The translations under genes and the position numbers were made by a program. Source: Streptomyces rapamycinicus NRRL 5491 (lineage in GTDB: Bacteria > Actinomycetota > Actinomycetes > Streptomycetales > Streptomycetaceae). Taken from it: a DNA stretch of 64,000 nucleotides. Location: assembly GCF_024298965.1 (NCBI RefSeq), contig NZ_CP085193.1, positions 5,456,001 to 5,520,000 of the forward strand, given 5' to 3'. The notes beneath the pieces are model-generated. The model was not told where the DNA came from and did no database searches. It worked only from the letters and a program-made list of their open reading frames with translations. Shown here in pieces: positions 25,012 to 33,385 of the stretch (its first letter is position 1; every line of letters begins with the position of its first letter).

Positions 25012-25451
25012 GCCGGGTTCTCGGGGTGGTCGGAGTTCCCCGGGTGGTCGGAATCCTCCGGGCGGTCGGAGTTGTCCGGGGACTCCTCTGGGGGCCGGGA
25101 GCCCTCCGGGGACTCCAGTTGCCGGAGAAGGCGGCGGATCGTCTCCGGGTCGGTGCTCTCGACGCGCAGGGAGACGCCATCGCGTTCCACCCGGGTGTCC
25201 GCGCCGCGCGCCCGTGCGTCGCGCCAGGTGGCCGCGGCGAGCAGCAGATTGCCGAGGGACGTGAGGTTCGAGATGACGATGGAGATGGCCTCGAGGCCGC
25301 CCAGGGTGTCGTCGCGGTCCTCCACGTCCACCAGCGCCACCTCCGCGGCGCCCGCGACGTCGGGGTCCCCGGTCAGCCAGCGATAGAGGTCGAGGACGCC
25401 CGGAGACCCCTCGGTGGCGTCGACTCGAAGGCGGAACTGCACGGCACCCAT
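25008..25451 (-). CDS. Effector-associated constant component EACC1
   Basis: A 147-residue protein with the EACC1 pattern: [14 protein letters not shown] near residue 20, the hydrophobic helix [27 protein letters not shown] (about 55-80), then [31 protein letters not shown]1 proteins are thought to bridge sensor and effector parts of actinobacterial conflict systems. The C-terminal 35 residues are a low-complexity tail ([22 protein letters not shown]). The stop overlaps the start of the caspase gene, so the two products are made together. Nothing recognisable as a separate sensor (for example a VMAP or GTPase protein) lies next to it. Confidence 0.82.
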   Translation of the reverse strand: MGAVQFRLRVDATEGSPGVLDLYRWLTGDPDVAGAAEVALVDVEDRDDTLGGLEAISIVISNLTSLGNLLLAAATWRDARARGADTRVERDGVSLRVESTDPETIRRLLRQLESPEGSRPPEESPDNSDRPEDSDHPGNSDHPENPA

Positions 25452-25537
25452 CCCCCGGTGTGATCCTGTGGTGGGCGCCGATCGTAGCGTTCCGCTCCGC
25501 TACGGGGCCTCGCATGGGCGGGCCGTACCCTTCCCCC

Positions 25538-25870
25538 ATGCTCATCGCACGTTCCATCGCTCTGTTCGCCGTGGCCGCGCTCCTGGAGATCGGCGGCGCA
25601 TGGCTCGTCTGGCAGGGCGTACGTGAGCACAGGGGGTGGGCGTGGATCGGCGCCGGGGTCATCGCCCTTGGTGCCTATGGGTTCGTGGCCACGCTCCAGC
25701 CGGACGCGGAGTTCGGCCGCATCCTCGCGGCGTACGGCGGCGTGTTCGTCGCCGGATCGCTCGCCTGGGGCATGGTCGCCGACGGCTACCGGCCCGACCG
25801 CTTCGATGTGCTCGGAGCGCTGATCTGTCTGGCCGGAGTCGCTGTGATCATGTACGTGCCTAGGCGGTAA
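25538..25870 (+). CDS. YnfA-family membrane protein
   Basis: A 110-residue protein with four transmembrane helices and the YnfA signatures [19 protein letters not shown] and [31 protein letters not shown]. YnfA belongs to the small multidrug-resistance-like superfamily; transport of cationic compounds is possible, but no substrate is known for the actinobacterial members. ATG 25538 follows a weak site. Its last 11 bp overlap the end of the opposite-strand PepSY-like gene. Confidence 0.9.
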   Translation: MLIARSIALFAVAALLEIGGAWLVWQGVREHRGWAWIGAGVIALGAYGFVATLQPDAEFGRILAAYGGVFVAGSLAWGMVADGYRPDRFDVLGALICLAGVAVIMYVPRR

Positions 25871-27197
25871 CCATCGGCCGGCCGTGGCCGCCCTTGCCCT
25901 CATGGTCGCCGTGGTTGTCCTTGCCCTGCTTGCCGTGGTCACCGTGGTGGCCGTCCTGCTCCTGCTCCGTGCCGAGGACGCAGCCGGTGTCCGGGTCGAT
26001 GAAGACGGTCGTGATGGTGTGGTCGCACTCGACCTCCACGACCCACACCTGCTTGACCTCCTTCTTGTGCGGGTCCTTGTGCTCGTCCTTGCGCTGCTCG
26101 TCCTTGCGCTGGTCGTCGTGGTGGCGCGGGTCCTTGTGGTCGTCCTTACGGCCGTCCTCGTGCTTGCCGTTGTGGTGCGGGTCGTCCTCGGGGCAGTCCA
26201 CCAGCTCGGCGCTGACCGCCTGGCCGCCGACCTCGCATTCGGCGATCTCGACCGCCTCGGCGAGCGTCACCGGGTCGTTCTTCTTCTGGTCCTGCTGCTC
26301 CTTGTGCTCCTGGCCGTGGCGCACCTGGTCGTCCTCGTGGACGGGGACGGCGACGGGACGGACGGCACCACGGTCCTGGGCCTCCTCACCGGTCTGGGCG
26401 GCCTCGTACGGCTGCGCGGCCTGCTCGGGCTGAGCCACCTGCTCGGACTGCGACGCCTGCTCCGGCTGCGCGGCCTGCTCCGGCTGCGCTACCTGCTCGG
26501 GGCGCGCCGCGCTGCGGCCCTGGATGCCGTGCCAGTACTTCCCGGTGGGGAAGTAGCGGGTCGGGTCCTGACGGCCCTGGTCCTCGCGCTGGCCGTTCTC
26601 CTCCTTGCCGCTGTCCTCCTTACGGCTGTCCTCCTTGCGGCTGTCCTCCTTGCGGCCGCTGTCCTCACGACCGCTGTCCATCTTCTCGTCGTACCGGCCG
26701 TGGTCCTCGCGCTGGCCGTGGTCCTCGCGCTCGTCGCTCTCCTCGCGCGGGTCGCTCTCCTTCTTCTCGTACCGCCCGCCCTCGTCGTCACGGCCGCCCT
26801 GGTCGTCCCGGGCGTGGTCATCGTGGCGGCCGCCGTTGGGGTCCTCGTGGCTGTTCGCCTCGTAGCGGCCGTGCTCGTGACCGTTGTCCTTGTCCTCGTG
26901 ACGGCCGTTCGGGTCCTTCGCCTCGTAGCGGCCGTGCTCGTGCTCGCCCTTCTTGTCCTCGTGACGGCCGTTCTCGTGGTTCCCCTTGTCGTGGTTCTCC
27001 TTGTTGTCACCGTGCGCCCGGTCCTGGGGACAGTGGTTGCCCTGGGACGAGTGCGGGTCGGGGGTGCTGCCCGAGGCCCATGCGGTTCCCGGGGCACCGG
27101 CGACCAGAGCCGCCGCCGCGATGGCGCCCGCCGAGGCCACGCCCCAGCGCCGGAAAGAACGACGGGACCGCTGAAGGAATCTGCTCTGCTGGGTCAT
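25860..27197 (-). CDS. Exported His/Asp/Glu-rich repeat protein with split PepSY-like domain
   Basis: A 445-residue secreted protein. The first 42 residues are a Tat-like signal ([10 protein letters not shown], then an Ala-rich core ending TAWA). Residues 43-220 are extremely hydrophilic repeats rich in His, Asp, Glu, Lys and Gly ([20 protein letters not shown]). Residues 235-285 are PEQ(A/V)AQ repeats. A PepSY-like fold follows in two halves, [18 protein letters not shown] and [29 protein letters not shown], separated by about 60 residues of [17 protein letters not shown] sequence; four Cys sit in or next to these halves. The tail is again His-rich. Metal or proton buffering at the cell surface is plausible but inferred. 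It is divergent from the SDR gene. Confidence 0.7.
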   Translation of the reverse strand: MTQQSRFLQRSRRSFRRWGVASAGAIAAAALVAGAPGTAWASGSTPDPHSSQGNHCPQDRAHGDNKENHDKGNHENGRHEDKKGEHEHGRYEAKDPNGRHEDKDNGHEHGRYEANSHEDPNGGRHDDHARDDQGGRDDEGGRYEKKESDPREESDEREDHGQREDHGRYDEKMDSGREDSGRKEDSRKEDSRKEDSGKEENGQREDQGRQDPTRYFPTGKYWHGIQGRSAARPEQVAQPEQAAQPEQASQSEQVAQPEQAAQPYEAAQTGEEAQDRGAVRPVAVPVHEDDQVRHGQEHKEQQDQKKNDPVTLAEAVEIAECEVGGQAVSAELVDCPEDDPHHNGKHEDGRKDDHKDPRHHDDQRKDEQRKDEHKDPHKKEVKQVWVVEVECDHTITTVFIDPDTGCVLGTEQEQDGHHGDHGKQGKDNHGDHEGKGGHGRPMVTA

Positions 27198-27396
27198 TAC
27201 CTGAATTCACTCCTTGGGCATGGGTGCTCCAACTACCGGCGCCGCGCCGGACGCAGTGCACCCTTCCCCGAGCCCGAGAGCCCCTAGCAGATTCCTATCT
27301 TCAGTCCCCCGGTTGGAGGTAAATCGGGCCGTCATATCCTGCGTATGGATCATGCGCACACACCACCGTTTGCGCCACGTCGCCACTGGAGGGCCG

Positions 27397-28152
27397 ATGA
27401 CCACCCGTACCGCAGTCATCACCGGCGCGAGCAGCGGGATCGGAGCCGCGACCGCGCGCCGCCTGGCGGCCGCCGGATTCCGCGTCGTCCTCGCCGCCCG
27501 CCGTAAGGAGCGCATCGAGGCGCTCGCCGCCGAGCTGACCGAGGCGGGGCGCCAGGCCGAGGCGTACGTCCTGGACGTCACCGACCGCGCCGCCGTGGAG
27601 TCCTTCGCCGCCGGTCTGGACCGCTGCGACGTCCTGGTGAACAACGCGGGCGGGGCGGTCGGCTCCGAGACCGTGGCCACCGCCGACCCGGCCGACTGGC
27701 GGGCGATGTACGAGGTCAACGTGGTGGGCGTGCTCCAGGTGACCCAGGCGCTGCTGCCCGCCCTCACGGCCTCCGGCGACGGCACGATCGTCGTGCTGTC
27801 CTCCACGGCGGGCCATGTGGCGTACGAGGGCGGCGGCGGGTACGTGGCGGCCAAGCACGGCTCCCACGCCATCGCGGCCACCCTGCGCCTGGAGCTGTGC
27901 GGTGAACCGGTGCGGGTGATCGAGATCGCCCCGGGCATGGTCAGGACCGACGAGTTCGCGGTGAACCGCTACCGCGGCGACGAGAGCAAGGCCGCGGCCG
28001 TCTACGAGGGCGTGGCCGAGCCGCTGACCGCCGACGACGTGGCCGACACGGTCGAGTGGGCGGTCACCCGCCCCTCGCATGTGAACATCGACATGATGGT
28101 CATCCGCCCCCGCGCCCAGGCCGCCCAGCACAAGGTCCACCGCGAGCGCTGA
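27397..28152 (+). CDS. Short-chain dehydrogenase/reductase
   Basis: A 251-residue classical SDR. The NAD(P)-binding TGASSGIG lies at residues 9-16, with NNAGG near 86, the catalytic Ser in VVLSSTAGHVAYEG, and Tyr/Lys in GGGYVAAKHGSHA (Y-x3-K). ARRKERIE after beta-2 suggests NADP preference. The ending (NIDMMVIRPRAQA) matches the YdfG/serine-type 3-hydroxy acid dehydrogenases of Streptomyces. ATG 27397 has GGAGG six bases upstream. The substrate is not predictable. It is monocistronic, divergent from the PepSY-like gene. Confidence 0.9.
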   Translation: MTTRTAVITGASSGIGAATARRLAAAGFRVVLAARRKERIEALAAELTEAGRQAEAYVLDVTDRAAVESFAAGLDRCDVLVNNAGGAVGSETVATADPADWRAMYEVNVVGVLQVTQALLPALTASGDGTIVVLSSTAGHVAYEGGGGYVAAKHGSHAIAATLRLELCGEPVRVIEIAPGMVRTDEFAVNRYRGDESKAAAVYEGVAEPLTADDVADTVEWAVTRPSHVNIDMMVIRPRAQAAQHKVHRER

Positions 28153-28313
28153 GCCCGCCCGCCCTCCACAGCCCCGCACAACCCCCTCACGGCCGTGCCG
28201 CAACAGCCCGCCGTCCCCCGTTCGGCTCAGTGTGTGTGCGCCGCCCCGGGGCGCTCCGATGCTGGCAGTGGCCGTCACCTCGCGGTGATTCCTCACGGTG
28301 AAGCGGAGGCGTC

Positions 28314-28550
28314 ATGAGGGTTGTCGTCGATCTCAACCGGTGCCAGGGCTACGCGCAGTGCGCCTTCCTCGCGCCCGATGTGTTCGCGATGCACGGTGAG
28401 GAAGCGCTGCTGTACGACGCGCGGCCGGACGACGCGCGGCGCGCGGACGTGCTGCGGGCGGTGGCGGCGTGCCCGGTCAGGGCCATCACCGTGGAGGGCG
28501 CGGGCGGCAGGTGGACGGCGGACCGGGTGGGTGCCCCCGATGGCGCTTGA
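28314..28550 (+). CDS. [3Fe-4S]-type ferredoxin
   Basis: A 78-residue ferredoxin of the kind that feeds electrons to Streptomyces cytochromes P450. The cysteine pattern is C-Q-G-Y-A-Q-C near residues 10-16 (C-x5-C) with a distant CPVRAI near 54, which is the three-cysteine [3Fe-4S] set. ATG 28314 has GCGGAGG upstream. It overlaps the start of the reductase pseudogene by 11 bp. The ferredoxin itself looks intact, but both of its natural partners in the cluster are destroyed, so it is probably on the way to loss. Confidence 0.85.
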   Translation: MRVVVDLNRCQGYAQCAFLAPDVFAMHGEEALLYDARPDDARRADVLRAVAACPVRAITVEGAGGRWTADRVGAPDGA

Positions 28551-29161
28551 CGGCTCCGTGGAGCGGCTCCGGCGCGAGGGCCACATCGTCGTCGTGGGTG
28601 CCTCCCTGGCGGGGCTGCGGGCCGCCGAGACGCTCCGGGAGGAGGGCTCCACCGGCACGCTCACCATGATCGGTGACGAGCCGTACGAGCCGTACGAGCC
28701 GTACGACCGTCCGCCGCTGTCCGAGCAGGTCCTGCTCGGCCTGGTGCCGGTGGACCAAACGGCCCTCCCCCGGCGCCGCGCGATCGACGCGCGGTGGCGG
28801 CTGGGCGTCGCCGCGACCGCGCTGGACATGGCGGCCAAGCGGGTGGCGCTCGCCGATGGCACCTCGGTGGAGTACGACCGGCTGCTGATCGCCACCGGTG
28901 TGCGCTCCCGCCCGTGGCCGAACGAGCTGGAGGCCGGACTGGACGGCGTCTTCGTGCTGCGGACCACGGACGACGCCGCCCGGCTGGTCCACCGGCTGCG
29001 GGCCGGGCCCCGCCGGGTGCTGGTGATCGGCGCCGGGTTCACCGGCTCGGAGATCGCCTCCGTCTGCCGTGAGCGGGAGCTGCCCGTCACGGTCGCGGAA
29101 CGCGGCCCGGCTCCCCTGGTGGGCGCCCTGGGCGGCGTGATCGGCGAGGTGGCCGCCGAGC
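28540..29161 (+). pseudogene. FAD-dependent ferredoxin reductase, 3' part deleted
   Basis: The first roughly 207 codons of a ferredoxin--NAD(P)+ reductase: FAD-binding VVVGASLAGLRAAETL, then DRPPLSEQVL, LLIATGVRSRPWP and the NAD-binding VLVIGAGFTGSEIASVC. Homology stops after GVIGEVAAE at about 29160, and the sequence continues directly into P450 coding sequence in another frame. Normal length is about 400 residues, so half the enzyme is missing. Low-complexity EPYEPYEPYD lies near residue 48. Probably non-functional. Confidence 0.85.
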
Positions 29162-30238
29162 CACAGCACCAGCGGGACCCCGGTGGTACGGGACGAGTCC
29201 GGCCCCTACCTGGTCAGCACCTACTGGGAGATCCACAGCCTGCTCCACGACCCCAGGGTCAGCTCCGACGTCCGCCATCTCGCCCCCGGGGCGAGAACCG
29301 TCGCCGGCACCGACCTGCCGCCGAGCTTCATCCGGCTCGACCCGCCCGACCACGACCGGCTGCGCCGGCTGATCATGCGGACGTACGGTCCTCCGCACGC
29401 GCCCCGGCGCGTCTACGACCTGCGCGGCGAGATCTCCGGAATCGTCTCCGGCCTCATCGACCGCTTCCAGGGGCGGGACCGGATCGACCTGGTCGAGGGC
29501 TTCTCCTACCCCTTCCCCGTCACCGTGATCTGCCGTCTGCTCGGCGTCCCCCCGGAGGACGAGCAGCGCTTCCACGGCTGGGCCGACACCGTGGCCACCG
29601 CCATCGAGCCGCCCGCCGGCACGCCCGAGGAGCGACAGGCCCACCGGGAGACCGTCCGGGAGGCCCGGCATCAGCTCGCCGCGTATCTCTCCGGCCTGAT
29701 CGACCAGCGCCGCCGCGCGCCCCGGGACGACATGATCTCCGGTCTGGCCACCGAGCGCGGGGCGGCGAGAGCCCGATGTCCCTGTCCGAGATGCTCAGCA
29801 ATCTGACGCTGCTGCTGATCGCGGGCCATGAGACCACCGTCAATCTGATCACCAACGGGATGCTCACCCTGCTGCGCCACCCCGACGCCCTCAAGCAGCT
29901 GCGCGAGGACCCCGAGATGATCTACCCGCTGGTGGAGGAGCTGCTGCGGTTCGAGCCGCCCGTACAGCTGCTGCCCGAGCGCACCACGCTGGACGACATC
30001 GAGATCGGCGGCACCACCATCCCCAGGGGCGCCTCCCTGTGGCTCGCCCCGGCCTCGGGGAACCGGGACCCCCAGCGCTTCCCGGAGCCGGACCGCTTCC
30101 TTCCCGACCGCCCTGACCGAACTCGTGCGTCGGCTGGACAACCCGCGCCTCGTCCAGGACCCGCCCCCGTACCGCCGCAACGCCGTCCTCAGAGGGCCGC
30201 GGCACCTGGCCGTCGCCTACGACGGCCTCAGGCGTTAG
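29162..30238 (+). pseudogene. Cytochrome P450, broken by truncation, frameshift and loss of haem loop
   Basis: Three pieces of one P450 in three states. Piece 1 (about 29165-29760) begins mid-protein at GTPVVRDESGPYLVST and includes FIRLDPPDHDRLRRL. Near 29762 a single-base frameshift moves the frame to piece 2, with the I-helix LLLIAGHETTVNLI and the K-helix EELLRF (ExxR). At about 30105 the sequence jumps from PDRFLPDRP to the C-terminal piece LTELVRRLDNPRLVQDPPPYR, deleting the F-x-x-G-x-H-x-C-x-G loop that holds the haem cysteine. The N-terminus was lost in the same deletion that removed the reductase C-terminus. It cannot make an active P450. Confidence 0.88.
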
Positions 30239-30286
30239 GCGGTGCCCGACGGGTCTCGCCGCCTGCGGCACGGAAGGGCGCGCGAC

Positions 30287-30820
30287 TTACACAGCGCCTT
30301 GCGGGGGCTGTGGGGGAGCAACCGCGGTGGCGGCCTCCCGGGCCGCCCGCTCCGATGCCCTGATGTCGCCCGCGTCACTGCGCCGCAGGACAAAGATTTT
30401 CGCGAGGGCGAGGAGACTCGGCCCACACAGACACGCCGACAGCCACGGCTGAGCGGGCGCAACCACGACACCGGCGCTGAGCAGCGCCAGCGACAGCACA
30501 ACTCCGGATATCAGCCCGCTCATCCGGTACACATGACTACGTCGCCGCTCAGCGTCACGAGCGGCTCGTTCCCCCGCGGACTTCTCCATCGCGGCCGTCC
30601 GGCTCGCGGCGGCTTCGGCCGCGGCATGCCGCTGTTCCGCCAGGGCACGCTCATTGTCGAGCTGCTTCATGCGTGCCTGATGCTCCCGCTTGAGCTGGGG
30701 TTCAAGCGCCTTCAGAGCGATTTCGAGCTTTTCCGCCCCAAGAGCCTCGCCCCACTGCGCGGCGATAGCAAACCCGGCATGGATGCTCGGATCTGGAAGG
30801 TTGTCAGCCGGGTCTGTCAC
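30287..30820 (-). CDS. Coiled-coil protein with two membrane helices
   Basis: A 177-residue protein: residues 25-95 form a highly charged, probably coiled-coil helix (KALEPQLKREHQARMKQLDNERALAEQRHAAAEAAASR), followed by two transmembrane helices (about 102-120 LISGVVLSLALLSAGVVV and 126-144 WLSACLCGPSLLALAKIFVL) and a 30-residue tail. The order of long charged helix then helical hairpin resembles DUF2335-type phage/holin-like proteins, but I cannot confirm the family. Its GTG start overlaps the stop of the FHA gene by 4 bp, so the two are coupled; it may be the membrane partner of the FHA protein. Confidence 0.6.
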   Translation of the reverse strand: MTDPADNLPDPSIHAGFAIAAQWGEALGAEKLEIALKALEPQLKREHQARMKQLDNERALAEQRHAAAEAAASRTAAMEKSAGERAARDAERRRSHVYRMSGLISGVVLSLALLSAGVVVAPAQPWLSACLCGPSLLALAKIFVLRRSDAGDIRASERAAREAATAVAPPQPPQGAV

Positions 30821-31773
30821 TCCTGTGCCCCTCCATCATCAGACCCCACAGGGGTGAATTGACGACCCGTCGGCTCAGGCGGGGGGCCCAGCCGAAGGAA
30901 GAGTCGCGCGAGCGCACTGTCCAGCGAATCGGCGGCCGGGATGATGTCTTCGACGTCATAGCCGCCGCGGGCGCCTTGGCCCATAGCCGGAATAGCCGGA
31001 ACGGAGCGCTCGGGGCCTCGCGTCTCCTGCTGCTGGCCTCGCGTGTCCTGCTGGTCCATGCCGGGGGTGAGCGTTGGCTCCTCGGTTTGCCGGTAAACGA
31101 CGGTGGTGGTGCCCATGACGATTCGCGAACCGTCGCGGAGCGTAGCGCGGGTGGTGTGCTGCCCGTCCACCACGATGCCGTTGGTGGACCCGAGATCCTG
31201 GATCGTCGTGGGCGTTCCGGTCCGGATCTCGCAGTGCCGACGGGAGACGCCGAAGTCGTCGATCCGCACATCGGCTTCGGTACCGCGGCCCAGCACCACC
31301 GTCGGGCGGGAGATCTGGTGGCGGGTGCCGTTGATCTCGATCCAGTGGCGCACCTGGGCGTGGGAGACCGGGGCAGGCCCGGGAGCCTGGCGGTCGGTGG
31401 AGCCGACGAGCGTACGACTGCGCACCCGGTACCGGCCGGTGCCGAGGTCGTTCGCCTCCTCCAGGCGGACCTCGACGCGGCCCATGAAGGCGTACCGCTG
31501 CTGATTGGCGTAGGCGTGCACCATGTCGGCGAGCTCGTCGCCGAGTTGGTCGGCGTAGGGGCTGAGGCGCTGGTGATCCGCCGCGCTCAGCTCCACGACG
31601 AAGTCGTTGGGTACGACGGTCCGGCCGCGGTTCCAGATCGTGGCGTTGTCGTCACACTCGCGCTGGAGCGCTCCCACGATCTCGACGGGCTGGAGCTCGG
31701 AGTGGAAAACCTTGGCGAAGCCGCCGCTCATCAGACCTTCGAGACGCTGCTCGAAGCGTTTCATTCCCCCCAA
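30817..31773 (-). CDS. DUF3662-FHA domain protein (FhaA-like paralogue)
   Basis: A 318-residue phosphothreonine-binding protein. Residues 1-120 match DUF3662 (KRFEQRLEGLMSGGFAKVFHSELQPVEIVGALQRECDDNATIWNR). Residues 168-250 form an FHA domain with its signatures RGTEADVRI, SRRHCEI and DLGSTNGIVVDG. FhaA proteins are read by Ser/Thr kinases such as PknB in cell-wall control. The TTG start at 31773 has GGGAGGTG four bases upstream and aligns with the usual MGVLKRF; ATG 31764 is the alternative. The canonical fhaA lies in the pknB-pbpA locus, so this is probably a second copy. It is coupled to a small membrane protein gene. The C-terminal Gln-rich linker (DQQDTRGQQQETRG) differs from FhaA. Confidence 0.85.
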   Translation of the reverse strand: MGGMKRFEQRLEGLMSGGFAKVFHSELQPVEIVGALQRECDDNATIWNRGRTVVPNDFVVELSAADHQRLSPYADQLGDELADMVHAYANQQRYAFMGRVEVRLEEANDLGTGRYRVRSRTLVGSTDRQAPGPAPVSHAQVRHWIEINGTRHQISRPTVVLGRGTEADVRIDDFGVSRRHCEIRTGTPTTIQDLGSTNGIVVDGQHTTRATLRDGSRIVMGTTTVVYRQTEEPTLTPGMDQQDTRGQQQETRGPERSVPAIPAMGQGARGGYDVEDIIPAADSLDSALARLFLRLGPPPEPTGRQFTPVGSDDGGAQE

Positions 31774-31940
31774 TGAGCACCTCCCTGGCCGCGTGCCACC
31801 GGCCTCCTGCCCACCCGACAACGTGTCATCGCCGCCAGACTCGGACATACCCCGGCCGCCGCCGACGGGAACGTGGCATCACCACCACCGCAATCGCGCA
31901 CCGCGCCACGTCGCAGGGCACTCGGCCGCAGCAGGCAGAA

Positions 31941-31966
31941 GCCCCGGACCGTCGCCGGTCCGGGGC
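31941..31966. terminator. Hairpin downstream of the rtcB relic
   Basis: GCCCCGGACC (31941-31950) pairs with GGTCCGGGGC (31957-31966). A diverged copy of the same block follows intact rtcB at about 33340-33380, so the terminator was duplicated together with the gene end. Confidence 0.65.
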
Positions 31967-31980
31967 CTGTCGATCACGTG

Positions 31981-32050
31981 CGGTCCGGTACGTACGGTCC
32001 GGTGTGTACAGTCCCGCACGTACAGTCCGGTACGTACGGTCCCGCAGCTC
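31981..32050. repeat. 14-bp tandem repeat, five units
   Basis: Five consecutive 14-bp units of the form C(A/G)GTCC(G/C)G(T/C)(A/G)CGTA, starting at 31981, 31995, 32009, 32023 and 32037; the last is diverged. They lie between the duplicated terminator and the end of the rtcB relic. No such array follows the intact rtcB copy, which has a single CAGTCCTGG there. Confidence 0.7.
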
Positions 32051-32300
32051 AGCCCTTCACGCACACCACCTGCTTGAGCCTCGCCACCACCTCGACAAGG
32101 TCCCGCTGCTGGTCGATGACCTTCTCGATCGGCTTGTACGCCCCCGGGATCTCGTCCACGACGCCGGAGTCCTTACGAACCGGTGCCCATCGAGCCCGGG
32201 ATGATCCCGTAGTCCCCGCCCCCGGCGCGGATGGCGCCCTTACGGGTCACGAGAAGGTCCATGCCCTCGTAGCGCTCCTCCGCCACGTAGTTGTGGTGTC
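32049..32300 (-). pseudogene. Degraded 3' fragment of an rtcB copy
   Basis: The minus strand reads HNYVAEERYEGMDLLVTRKGAI...GIIPGSMGTGS followed by a stop. After an internal deletion of roughly 150 bp it continues in the family sequence RKDSGVVDEIPGAYKPIEKVIDQQRD to LKQVVCVKG. This parallels the last quarter of intact rtcB (33386-34642) at about 80-85 percent by eye. Everything upstream of HNY is gone. The divergence suggests an old tandem duplication or a second acquired rtcB, now decayed. Confidence 0.8.
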
Positions 32301-32347
32301 AAGAACTGCCCTCCACTCTGTCGGGGGGAGGCCAGCCGGTGTGGCGT

Positions 32348-32938
32348 TCAAGTCACGTCCACACAGGGGTCGTAGTCCTTCTTCTTGGAACAGGACTCGA
32401 ACCGCTTGGCGTACTCCTTGACGGCTGACTCGAACACGTCCGTGGAGGAGACGATCGTCCACTCCGTTTTCACGCCGAGGTCATGGTCGAGCGTTAGCCG
32501 GGTTCGATCTTTGGAGAGGGTGCCCGTGACGACCCCATATTCGCTCAGGCCGTCGAACTCAAACGTGCTGGCCGACCCGCGCCCGTTGAAGTCGGTCTCT
32601 CTCCGGTACTCATGGCCATCGTCGCCGAAGCGCACCAGCGTGTACTTCCCGATCACCTGGCCGCCCTCGGGGTGGACCTGGAATGCCAGCATGGCGTGCT
32701 TGAGCTTGACGTACTTGCTGCCATCCACGGCCACGGCGACATACTTGCGGGGTTGGGCCGCCTGCGTCGTACTTGTGGCTCGGCTGTCGGCGGCCGAACT
32801 CGCGTTAGCAGCAGGTTGCTTGTCGCCGCCGGAGCAGCCAGCGGCCGATGCAACTAGCAGCGCGGTCAAACCCCCGATGCTGACAGCATGCATCCGCACG
32901 CGCAAGAGCAAACGCCGTAACTTCGTTACTCGACCCAC
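32348..32938 (-). CDS. Lipoprotein of unknown function
   Basis: A protein of about 196 residues with a lipoprotein signal (basic start, then IGGLTALLVASAAGC; Cys about residue 34) and a Ser/Ala/Thr linker (about 38-60). The folded part reads as a beta-sandwich (KYVAVAVDGSKYVKLKHAMLAFQVHPEGGQVIGKYTLVRFGDDG) with two cysteines near the end (ESCSKKKDYDPCVD). No family recognised. GTG 32938 has a GGGGGG run upstream; ATG 32893 is the alternative. It lies between the rtcB relic and intact rtcB, in a stretch with less biased codon use (many AAG/GAC but also TTT and GTT), which hints at recent acquisition. Confidence 0.6.
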   Translation of the reverse strand: MGRVTKLRRLLLRVRMHAVSIGGLTALLVASAAGCSGGDKQPAANASSAADSRATSTTQAAQPRKYVAVAVDGSKYVKLKHAMLAFQVHPEGGQVIGKYTLVRFGDDGHEYRRETDFNGRGSASTFEFDGLSEYGVVTGTLSKDRTRLTLDHDLGVKTEWTIVSSTDVFESAVKEYAKRFESCSKKKDYDPCVDVT

Positions 32939-33089
32939 GAGCCCCCCGGTGTTGCAGTCGCTGGTGTTACGTTCTATGGCCCAGCAAAGTAGCAGCGGCG
33001 CCGACTGGCGTCGACACTCGCTTCGTCGGTCGGCTTGCCACGTGTGAAGTTCTGTGCTGGCTTGACGGCAGCCGTTGAGGTGGTGGTCA

Positions 33090-33124
33090 GTGGTTGCTGT
33101 ACAGCAGCGAAGTACAGCAACCAC
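33090..33124. repeat. Perfect 13-bp inverted repeat in the gene-poor gap 32939-33385
   Basis: GTGGTTGCTGTAC (33090-33102) and GTACAGCAACCAC (33112-33124) flank a 9-nt loop. The 447-bp gap also holds a GGGGGTCAAGTCCCCCC hairpin near 33222 and the diverged terminator block of rtcB at about 33340-33380. No ORF there looks coding. Confidence 0.55.
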
Positions 33125-33385
33125 CGCAACCACAGCCGACCGCCACCAGCCTCAGCCGACCGGCTGACCAGCCCGACAGACCTCAGCGACCGCCCCGCGC
33201 GTAGTTCGCATCGAGGGGGTCAGGGGGTCAAGTCCCCCCAGGTCGACCGCAACAGCGCACCGCAGCCGCAGATCAAAGCCCTCGCCGAAGATATCCGGCG
33301 GGGGCTTTTACTCACGGTGACGAAGCGGGCAGACTTCCGGACCGTCGCCAGTCCGGGGGCCGTCGATCACGTGCAGTCCTGGAGT

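Noticed and set aside
25884..27287. Plus-strand frame of Leu/Val-rich residues opposite the PepSY-like gene
   Set aside because: The Leu/Val runs are the antisense of His/Asp/Glu/Lys codons; no start signal and the minus strand has signal peptide and repeats.
28321..30363. A 680-codon frame covering the ferredoxin to P450 region as one fusion protein
   Set aside because: Only parts of it carry homology, with frame changes at about 29160 and 29762; it starts out of frame inside the ferredoxin gene and represents lesions, not a designed fusion.
33216..33245. GGGGGTCAAGTCCCCCC hairpin resembling a tRNA T-arm, considered as a tRNA or att remnant
   Set aside because: The loop lacks the TTCRA start, and no acceptor, D or anticodon arm can be drawn on either side; it is kept only as a hairpin.
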